Assembly: GCA_020719845.1 (NCBI GenBank)
Contig: DYPP01000021.1
Location: 1 to 36,619 of the forward strand
Length of the DNA: 36,619 nt
Direction of reading: 5' to 3'
DNA from: Treponema denticola
GTDB taxonomy: Bacteria; Spirochaetota; Spirochaetia; Treponematales; Breznakiellaceae
This document shows, in pieces, positions 1 through 6,581 of this stretch. Under the pieces are notes generated by a model. That model searched no databases. It worked only from the letters and a program-made list of their open reading frames with translations, and was not told the origin of the DNA. Each line of letters opens with the position of its first letter. The first letter of the stretch is position 1. The position numbers and the translations under genes are program-made.

Positions 1-856
1 CGATGCCGCCCACCCACGAAAGTCCCTGGCGGGCGTTGTATTCCGAGACCACGCCGTCGAGCAGCACGGGCGTGGCGGCGCTTGCGGGAGTCAGCCCGTA
101 GTGGGCAATCTGCACGCCGTCCAAGCCGTGATGATGAGTGTGAACATTTTGAATGGTCAGGTTTTGGTTGTCAATTGCCAGAATGCCGTTGGCATCCGTC
201 TGCCAGCCGGTATCGCCCCACTCCCCGCCCAGGTTCAGCCCGTCCAGGTTGCCGTCCAGTACCAGGTCCGAAACCGTGACCGATTGGTTGCCGACGAGAA
301 ACAGCATGTTGTAGGCGTCCGCGCGATATTCGGGTTCTGTAAACGGTAATTCAGACGGGGTGAAGGGTTCGCCCGTGTGGGGGTCGAAGGAACCGAAGCG
401 CAATCCGTCCGCCGCGAGCAGTTTGGCTCCATTTCCCCTGATGGTGACGGGGTTGGCGCAGTCGTGGATGTGGATGATGGGCGCGGGGCTGTAGCCTTCC
501 CCCGAAACGAAGGTTTGTTTGCCGACCACGCAAGTGGCATTCGGCGGCAGCCAGAGAACGCCGCCGCCCTGTTGGTTGATTGCCTCCGCAGCCGCCGCAA
601 AAGCGTCGGTGTCGTTGGCGACGCCGTCACACAGGGCGCCGTAAGTCGTTACGTCCATGGCGCCTGGCGGCATTTCTGTGGATACTGGCGCTTCAATGAG
701 CGCCGTTTCAGTGATTGGCAGGGGGGCTGATGGGGAAAGGCAGGCGGTTATGAACAGGAAAGTCAAGGTGAGCCCCGAGATTCGGGCGAGTTGTGCGGCA
801 AGGGCGCCCCCTGTATTTTCCAGATGTTCTTTGGTAGACTGTATGCGGAAATTCAA
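1..856 (-). CDS. Pectate-lyase-like (right-handed beta-helix) lipoprotein, 3' end cut by window edge
   Basis: The reading frame is open from about 862 to the left edge, so only the N-terminal ~285 residues are visible. I place the start at TTG 856 because GGGAGG lies about 6 nt upstream; GTG 862 is in frame but abuts that Shine-Dalgarno. A long basic/polar leader precedes a hydrophobic stretch ending FLFITAC (Cys ~39), a lipobox, so an exported lipoprotein is predicted. From ~residue 65 the protein reads MDVTTYGALCDGVANDTDAF, the usual opening of Pectate_lyase_3 / glycosyl hydrolase 28-like beta-helix proteins (DVxxYGAxxDGxxxDTxAF). It continues with GGGVLWLPP and then repeated short beta-strand units (VTVSDLVLDGN, LTIQNVHTHHHG). 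The family cleaves or binds polysaccharides at the cell surface. The catalytic part is not visible, so enzymatic function is uncertain. It is transcribed divergently from glyA. Confidence 0.8.
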   Translation of the reverse strand, partial: MNFRIQSTKEHLENTGGALAAQLARISGLTLTFLFITACLSPSAPLPITETALIEAPVSTEMPPGAMDVTTYGALCDGVANDTDAFAAAAEAINQQGGGVLWLPPNATCVVGKQTFVSGEGYSPAPIIHIHDCANPVTIRGNGAKLLAADGLRFGSFDPHTGEPFTPSELPFTEPEYRADAYNMLFLVGNQSVTVSDLVLDGNLDGLNLGGEWGDTGWQTDANGILAIDNQNLTIQNVHTHHHGLDGVQIAHYGLTPASAATPVLLDGVVSEYNARQGLSWVGGI

Positions 857-914
857 GTTCACCCTCCCGGCGCGAATTGTTTTTAGCCCAACTCATTCTA
901 CACCATTACCGTGC

Positions 915-944
915 TTGCATCGATCGCCCCGATCGGGCTACTGT
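915..944 (+). promoter_or_regulatory. Possible glyA promoter
   Basis: TTGCAT (915-920) and TACTGT (939-944) are separated by 18 bp, about 30 bp before the glyA start. The GC-rich palindrome CCCGATCGGG lies within the spacer. The match to consensus is weak. The remainder of the 863-974 divergent gap shows nothing else recognisable. Confidence 0.3.
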
Positions 945-974
945 AGAAGCGCAGAATTCCAAAGGAGCGTTGCC

Positions 975-2486
975 ATGAAAACCAATCCCGTCGCCGCCTA
1001 TCTGACCAAAACCCCGATCGACCGGGTCGATACGGGCCTGTTGGCCTACCTGTGCAATCTGCAGGAAGTAGCCGCAGTCGCCCCGGAGATCGCTTCTTCC
1101 ATCGTCAAGGAACTGGAAAGCCAGCGCAAGCGGGTCAAGCTGATCGCCAGCGAAAACTATTGTTCCCTGGCGGTGCAGCTGGCCATGGGCAACCTGCTGA
1201 CCGACAAGTATGCCGAAGGCATGCCGGCCCACCGCTTCTACGCGGGCAACGAGAACGTGGACGCCGTCGAAGCCCTGGCCGCCGCCGAGGCCTGCAGGAT
1301 CTTCGGCGCCGAATACGCCAACGCCCAGCCCCACTGCGGCGCGGACGCCAACCTGCTGGCCTACTGGGCCATCCTGAGCACCCGGATCGAGAACCCCGCC
1401 CTGGCCAGGTACAACGAGACCAACCTCTACAAACTGAGCGACGCCCAGTGGAAGGAACTCAAGGTCGAACTGGGCAGCCAGCGCCTGCTGGGTCTGGACT
1501 ATTATTCCGGCGGGCACCTGACCCACGGCTACCGCTACAACCTGTCTTCCCGCATGTTCGACGTCTACAGCTATTCGGTTTCCCGGGAAACCGGGCTGAT
1601 CGACTACGACAGCATCGAAAAACAAGCCATGGAGGTCAAACCCCTGATCCTGTTGGCCGGATATTCCGCGTATCCCCGAAAGATCGACTTCCGCCGCATG
1701 CGGGAGATCGCCGACAAGGTCGGCGCCGTATTCATGGTCGACATGGCCCACTTTGCCGGCCTGGTGGCGGGCGGCGTCTTTTCAGGCGACTACAACCCCA
1801 TTCCCTTCGCCCATGTCGTCACCACCACCACCCACAAGACCCTGCGCGGTCCCCGGGCCGGCCTGGTGCTGTCCACCATGGAGTTTGCCGAAGCCCTGGA
1901 CAAGGGCTGCCCCCTGACCATGGGCGGGCCGCTCCCCCACGTCATCGCCGCCAAGGCGGTGGCCTTCCGTGAAGCGGGGACTCCGGAATTCAAGGTGTAC
2001 GCCCACAAGATCGTGGAAAACTGCCAGGCTTTGGCGGCGGCCTGCGTCCAGGGCGGCCTGGAAGTGCTGACCGGCGGCACGGACAACCACCTGCTGCTGG
2101 TCAACGTCCGCGGCCAGGGCCTTACCGGCCGTCAGGCGGAAAGCGCCCTGCACGAATGCGGCATCACGCTGAACCGCAACAGCCTGCCCTACGATCCCAA
2201 CGGACCCTGGTATACCTCGGGTCTGCGCATCGGCACCGCCGCCGTGACCAGCCTGGGCATGGGCGTGGCCGACATGGCCGAACTGGGGGCCATCATTTCC
2301 CTGGTGCTCAAGGGCACCAAACCGAACCCCGACCCCAAGGACCCCGCCAAACCGAGCAAGGCCAAATTCACCGTGGATACGGCGGCCAAGGCAGAAGCCC
2401 TGTCCCGGGTGGCGGCGCTGCTGGGCCGCTATCCGGTCTATCCCGAACTGGACCTGGGCGTGCTCAAAGAAGCCTTTGTGGAATAG
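975..2486 (+). CDS. glyA: Serine hydroxymethyltransferase, long spirochaete form
   Basis: This PLP enzyme interconverts serine plus tetrahydrofolate with glycine plus 5,10-methylene-THF, the main one-carbon source, in the cytoplasm. The start is ATG 975, preceded by AAAGGAG (961-967); the longer open frame reaching back to 657 lacks family similarity and is not used. The product is 503 aa, against about 415-430 for most bacterial SHMTs. Visible landmarks are the folate/serine-site region KLIASENYCS, the glycine-rich TDKYAEGMPAHRFYAG, DMAHFAGLVAGG, and the PLP-lysine motif TTTTHKTLRGPRAG with the Schiff-base Lys at ~288. Extra length is an N-terminal arm of about 50 residues, an insertion around residues 175-230 and a Lys/Pro-rich C-terminal tail. 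Long forms of this kind are, to my knowledge, found in treponemes. The DUF218 gene follows after 14 nt and may be co-transcribed. Confidence 0.95.
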   Translation: MKTNPVAAYLTKTPIDRVDTGLLAYLCNLQEVAAVAPEIASSIVKELESQRKRVKLIASENYCSLAVQLAMGNLLTDKYAEGMPAHRFYAGNENVDAVEALAAAEACRIFGAEYANAQPHCGADANLLAYWAILSTRIENPALARYNETNLYKLSDAQWKELKVELGSQRLLGLDYYSGGHLTHGYRYNLSSRMFDVYSYSVSRETGLIDYDSIEKQAMEVKPLILLAGYSAYPRKIDFRRMREIADKVGAVFMVDMAHFAGLVAGGVFSGDYNPIPFAHVVTTTTHKTLRGPRAGLVLSTMEFAEALDKGCPLTMGGPLPHVIAAKAVAFREAGTPEFKVYAHKIVENCQALAAACVQGGLEVLTGGTDNHLLLVNVRGQGLTGRQAESALHECGITLNRNSLPYDPNGPWYTSGLRIGTAAVTSLGMGVADMAELGAIISLVLKGTKPNPDPKDPAKPSKAKFTVDTAAKAEALSRVAALLGRYPVYPELDLGVLKEAFVE

Positions 2487-2500
2487 CCGGAAGAACCGGC

Positions 2501-3301
2501 GTGGGTATCGTTTCGACCGTGGTATTTTATGTCTCCAAGATACTGCGGCCGATTCTCACCTCCCCGCTGTTCCTGGTCATCCTGATCGTCGTCGCGGCGC
2601 TGGCCGGCCTGAAAGCCGGCAGCCGCCGGCAGCGCCTGCTCAAGGGGCTTGCCCTGGGAGCGGTTCTGCTGTTGGGCGTCGTCTCCCTGCCGGTCGTCGT
2701 CAACACTCTGGCCCGGCAGTGGGAGGGTCCCTTGCCGAGCCTGGAACAGGTCATTTCAAAGGGGCCCTTCGACGCCATCGTCGTGCTGGGCGGCGCTGTG
2801 GATCCCGCTTCGTCCGCGCCCCGGAACATCGCGGTCAACGACGCCTTTGAGCGCTTGAGCGCCGCAGCGGAACTGTACCGCTCCGGCGCGGCGCCGCTGG
2901 TCGTCGTTTCCGGCGGATCAGGCTCCATCTCCCGGCCGGACCGCAAGGAGGCGCCCTTTATGGCCGAACTAGTCTCCCTGATGGGCGTGCCCGAAGGCGC
3001 CATCCTCCAGGAAGCCGCATCCCGCAACACCTACGAAAACGCGGTGTACACCAAATCGCTATTGTCCCGCCGCGCCGCCCGGCGCGTGGTGCTGGTTACT
3101 TCGGCCTGGCACCTGCCCCGATCGGCGGCCATCTTCCGCAAAGCGGGCTTCGATTTTGAGCGCTGCCCCGTCGACAGCTTGGCGGAAGCGCCCCTGTACC
3201 CCGCCGACCTGTTCCCCGACGCTTGGGCGCTGACCCGCTTTACCCGGATGCTGCGGGAATGGATCGGCATCGCGGCGTACCGGATAATGGGCAGGCTGTA
3301 G
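2501..3301 (+). CDS. DUF218 / YdcF-ElyC-like membrane protein
   Basis: The product is 266 aa from GTG 2501; GTG 2519 is an alternative, and neither has a strong Shine-Dalgarno. Two hydrophobic helices lie at about residues 18-38 and 50-70, followed by a soluble DUF218 domain. That domain shows FDAIVVLGGAVDP, NDAFERLSAAAELYRSG, LVVVSGGSG, the conserved acidic/Asn motif EAASRNTYENA and the basic VLVTSAWHLPRSAAIFRKAG. These are the hallmark segments of the YdcF/SanA/ElyC superfamily. ElyC in E. coli affects envelope polysaccharide and peptidoglycan metabolism, and other members are poorly characterised. The likely topology is membrane-anchored with the DUF218 domain periplasmic. Its substrate cannot be read from the sequence. 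It follows glyA closely, and an 81-nt gap separates it from the next gene. Confidence 0.8.
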   Translation: MGIVSTVVFYVSKILRPILTSPLFLVILIVVAALAGLKAGSRRQRLLKGLALGAVLLLGVVSLPVVVNTLARQWEGPLPSLEQVISKGPFDAIVVLGGAVDPASSAPRNIAVNDAFERLSAAAELYRSGAAPLVVVSGGSGSISRPDRKEAPFMAELVSLMGVPEGAILQEAASRNTYENAVYTKSLLSRRAARRVVLVTSAWHLPRSAAIFRKAGFDFERCPVDSLAEAPLYPADLFPDAWALTRFTRMLREWIGIAAYRIMGRL

Positions 3302-3382
3302 CCGCGGCGCTTCACGGTTTCCCTTGAATGGCGGACGCGCATGACCGATACTTTGTACTAGATTCCGAATTGGAGCGTTGCA

Positions 3383-4516
3383 GTGAACCTGATGACCCAC
3401 CCGCTTTTGCGTACCCGTCCCGGCATTCTGGCGATCAGCGCGCTGGCGCTGTCATTGTGCGTTGCCTGCGCCCCCCGCGCCCCGGTCGTCATCGGGTTTG
3501 CCGCCAGCTTGTCGGGCAAGGACTATATGCTGGGGGTTGAAGGCCGGAACGCGGCGGAACTCTTTGTCAGGACTGCCAACGCCGCCCGGGGTCCCCGGGA
3601 CCGCGAGCTGGCGCTGGAGATCCGGGATCTGCGCAGCGACGACGCCACCGCCGCAGCGGTTACCCGGGAACTGACCCAGGCCGGCGCCTGCGCCATCGTC
3701 GGCTACTACACCAGCTCATCCGCCGTCGCCGCCTTGACCGTCCCGCCGGACAAGCGGGCGCCCCTGGTCAGTCCTTCAGCCACTTCCGCCGTCCTGTCCG
3801 GCAAAAAAGACGGATTCTACCGCACCATCATGAGTTCCGAGCAGGACGTACCCATGCTGGTGGCGGACATGCGTCAACGGGGCATCCAACGGGTACTCTT
3901 TCTGGCTACCACCGGCAACTCGGCTTACGTCGACACCTACGCCATTCCTCTAAAAACCCAGACTGCGGTTCAGGCGGATATCCGTTTTACCGCTCCCGGG
4001 GATATCGATTTTGAGTACCTCCGCCGGCTGGCCCGCCAGGACCCGACTACGGCGTACCAGGCGGTGGTGATCGTCGCCAGTTCCATCGATACCGGCACCA
4101 TCGCCCAGGAACTGGCCGTCCGCGGCCTTTCGGCGCCGCTGTACGTCAGCGGTTGGGCGGGAAACGACGACTTGCTCACGTATGGCGGCAGCGTCGTGGA
4201 CGGCGCCGTCTTTGCCCACCAGACCGATCCGGACCATCCGGGCTGGGCGGACTTAACCGAACGGTACCGTTCCACCTTCCACACCAAGCCCGGTTTCAGC
4301 GCCCTGCAGACCTGGGATGCGCTGCTTTTTGTCCAAACCGCCCTGCAGGCGGCGGGGAACCAACCCAAAAAGGTGGCGGGGGCGCTGCAATCCATCCGAA
4401 GCTTTTCTACGCCCACCGGATCGGTATCCATGGATGAATACGGCGACGCCCGGCGCAACGTGTACCTCAAGCGCGTGTCCGGGGGAAAAATAACCATTAA
4501 AAAGCAGGAAGACTAA
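3383..4516 (+). CDS. Periplasmic binding lipoprotein, Leu/Ile/Val-type (Peripla_BP_6)
   Basis: The product is 377 aa from GTG 3383, with GGAG at 3372-3375; ATG 3392 in frame is possible. A hydrophobic signal ends LSLCVACAP, giving a relaxed lipobox with Cys ~29. The mature protein opens PVVIGFAASLSGKDYMLGVE, the classical start of LivJ-type type I binding proteins. It continues with ALEIRDLRSDDATAAAV, CAIVGYYTSSSA and LVSPSATSAVLSG, which line the ligand cleft in this family. It ends GSVSMDEYGDARRNVYLKRV, matching the usual amino-acid-binding C-terminus. No permease or ATPase gene is adjacent. The next gene, 2 nt downstream, is a Cache-type histidine kinase, so I infer a sensory rather than a transport role. 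The ligand is unknown and may be an amino acid or similar small molecule. Confidence 0.85.
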   Translation: MNLMTHPLLRTRPGILAISALALSLCVACAPRAPVVIGFAASLSGKDYMLGVEGRNAAELFVRTANAARGPRDRELALEIRDLRSDDATAAAVTRELTQAGACAIVGYYTSSSAVAALTVPPDKRAPLVSPSATSAVLSGKKDGFYRTIMSSEQDVPMLVADMRQRGIQRVLFLATTGNSAYVDTYAIPLKTQTAVQADIRFTAPGDIDFEYLRRLARQDPTTAYQAVVIVASSIDTGTIAQELAVRGLSAPLYVSGWAGNDDLLTYGGSVVDGAVFAHQTDPDHPGWADLTERYRSTFHTKPGFSALQTWDALLFVQTALQAAGNQPKKVAGALQSIRSFSTPTGSVSMDEYGDARRNVYLKRVSGGKITIKKQED

Positions 4517-4518
4517 CC

Positions 4519-6576
4519 GTGCCCCGGACGCTCCGCTCCCGCATCCGGGCCTCGTCGGCGCTGGCTTTCAGTTTTGGTCTGGTGGTGGTGATCACCATCA
4601 TCACCGCTTTCATCGCCAGCGACCACGTGGCGGTGCGCATCCGGGAACAGACTACCGCCCGGAACCGGCTGTTGGCGCTGACCCTGGCCGACGATATCGA
4701 CACCCTGCTGGAAGGGTGCTTTCTCGGCCTTCGCGCCATGGAGGACGATCGATACGTCGGCCAGGACATCCTGGATAGGCTGGAAAGAATCTATCCCGCC
4801 TTCAGTTCGGTCCTGGTGATCGACTCCCAGGGCAGGGTGATCCGGACGTCCGGCCATTCCTCCCTGCTGGGATACGACGTTTCCGCCCGGGATTTCTACC
4901 TCGAGCCCATCCGCACGGGGCAAGCCTACGTATCTCCAGTCTTCATCGCCGAAGACACCTACGCCCCGACCACGGTCCTGTCGATTCCCGGCCGGAACGG
5001 GATCATCGCCGCGGCCCTGGATCTCAGTTCCCTGGGCAATTTCATCTCCGCCCTGCCGGTACGCGGGATAGCCGCCGTCGCGGTGGCGGACCGGAACGGG
5101 AATCTGATCGCCGACCAGGACAAAGGACGGGTTAACCGGCAAGAATCCATCGTCATGGAGGCCTGGTATCAGGAAAGCCGGGGCGTCGCTCCGGGCTGCG
5201 CGGTGGTGGGCGTCGACACCCCGACCAGCGAACTGGTCTGCTGGGCCCCGGTGGGCACCCGGTCCGGCTGGACCGCCGTTGTCCGGGAATCCTCGGACCA
5301 GGTGTTCGCCAGCGCCACCTACATCAAAAAAACCTCCTTTGTGGGGATTCTGGTCCTCAGCGGCATCAGCATGATCCTTATCCTGACCATCCTCCACTTC
5401 TTTGACCGCGACATCGCCGCGCTGCGGGGACATACCAAAAAACTGGCCGCCGGGGACTATGACCTGGAATTTACGTACGACGGCTTCCAGGATCTGATGC
5501 CCCTGGCCAGGGACTACCACCACGCCGTCAGCGCCGTGACGGACCGGGAATTCCAGCTGCAGCAGAACGAGCGCCGGCTGGAGCTCTTGCTGGATTTTCT
5601 GCCTATTCCGGCGATCGTGGAGGACAAGAACAGCCACCGGCTGCAGTACAACCGGGCGAGCGTACAAGCCTTCGGCTGGTCGGAAGCGGATTGCCCTACC
5701 CCCCATGAATGGTGGCCCCGGTATTGTCCGGATGATGAATACCGGAAAATCGTCAAGAGTCGCTGGAAGCGGTATATACAGGAGCTTTTTGTCGGCAAGC
5801 AGACGGCGGATCCCTTTGAATGGACCCTGACCTGCAAGGACGGTTCCCGCAGAATCGCCTATTCCTACGCCGCCAACATCGGCGACAGCGTCGTCACGGT
5901 GATCGTGGACAACACTACCAACCGGGAAGCGGAAAAACGGATCTCCGCCAACCTGCGGGAAAAAGAGATTCTGTTGAAGGAAATCCATCACCGGGTAAAG
6001 AACAACCTGCAGATCATCATCAGCCTGCTGACCCTCAAAGCCGGGGGCGATGACTCCGCGGGCAACCCCTTCAAGGAGTCCATCGACCGCATCAACGTCA
6101 TGGCGGTCATCCATGAACTGCTGTACGAGTCCAAAGATTTTGCCCATATCGACTTGAGCGAATACATCCGGACCATCGTCGAATGGATCGCCTCATCCTA
6201 CATCCACGGCCCGGTGCGTCCGGCGATCCGGCTTGAACTGCAACCCATCGACCTCGATATCGACGCGGCCATCCCCTGCGGCCTGATCGTCAATGAGTTG
6301 TTCACCAACGCCGTAAAGTACGCTTTTGACGCCGACGCCGTCGATCCCGCCATCTCCATCCGTACTAGCCTGGACGCCCCGGACCGGGTGGAACTCCAGC
6401 TGGCGGACAACGGCAAGGGACTGCCCGACGACGTCGACCCGGCCAAGGCGGATTCCCTGGGCCTGCAGCTGATCGTCTCGCTGGTATCCCAGCTGAAGGG
6501 CAGTTGGACCGTGGAGCGCACCCACGGAACGGATTGGAAGATCCGTTTTACCCGCAAAAAAACTATGCTGGAATAG
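4519..6576 (+). CDS. Cache-PAS sensor histidine kinase of the HisKA_2 class
   Basis: The product is 685 aa from GTG 4519, 2 nt after the previous stop, with AGGA at 4506-4509. Order of parts: a transmembrane helix (~14-34); an extracytoplasmic dCache-like sensor (~40-265, with VLVIDSQGRVIRTSG and RGIAAVAVADRNGNLIAD); a second helix (~274-295); a HAMP-like linker (~297-345); a PAS domain (~355-480); a HisKA_2 dimerisation domain; and an HATPase. The phosphoacceptor is His490 in LLKEIHHRVKNNLQ, the HisKA_2 signature, rather than the common HxxxxP H-box. N-box NELFTNAVKYAF and G-box DNGKGLPDD complete the kinase. No receiver domain or response regulator gene lies adjacent, so the partner is elsewhere. 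Translation is probably coupled to the binding-protein gene, suggesting one signalling module. Confidence 0.9.
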   Translation: MPRTLRSRIRASSALAFSFGLVVVITIITAFIASDHVAVRIREQTTARNRLLALTLADDIDTLLEGCFLGLRAMEDDRYVGQDILDRLERIYPAFSSVLVIDSQGRVIRTSGHSSLLGYDVSARDFYLEPIRTGQAYVSPVFIAEDTYAPTTVLSIPGRNGIIAAALDLSSLGNFISALPVRGIAAVAVADRNGNLIADQDKGRVNRQESIVMEAWYQESRGVAPGCAVVGVDTPTSELVCWAPVGTRSGWTAVVRESSDQVFASATYIKKTSFVGILVLSGISMILILTILHFFDRDIAALRGHTKKLAAGDYDLEFTYDGFQDLMPLARDYHHAVSAVTDREFQLQQNERRLELLLDFLPIPAIVEDKNSHRLQYNRASVQAFGWSEADCPTPHEWWPRYCPDDEYRKIVKSRWKRYIQELFVGKQTADPFEWTLTCKDGSRRIAYSYAANIGDSVVTVIVDNTTNREAEKRISANLREKEILLKEIHHRVKNNLQIIISLLTLKAGGDDSAGNPFKESIDRINVMAVIHELLYESKDFAHIDLSEYIRTIVEWIASSYIHGPVRPAIRLELQPIDLDIDAAIPCGLIVNELFTNAVKYAFDADAVDPAISIRTSLDAPDRVELQLADNGKGLPDDVDPAKADSLGLQLIVSLVSQLKGSWTVERTHGTDWKIRFTRKKTMLE

Positions 6577-6581
6577 ACGCC

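Noticed and set aside
657-974. N-terminal extension of glyA back to ATG 657
   Set aside because: It runs through the divergent promoter region and the antisense strand of the lyase-like gene, has no SHMT similarity, and ATG 975 has an excellent Shine-Dalgarno.
4513-6147. Long minus-strand open frame (544 codons) opposite the histidine kinase
   Set aside because: It is a low-complexity shadow typical of GC-rich codons. The plus-strand frame has a full set of kinase motifs.
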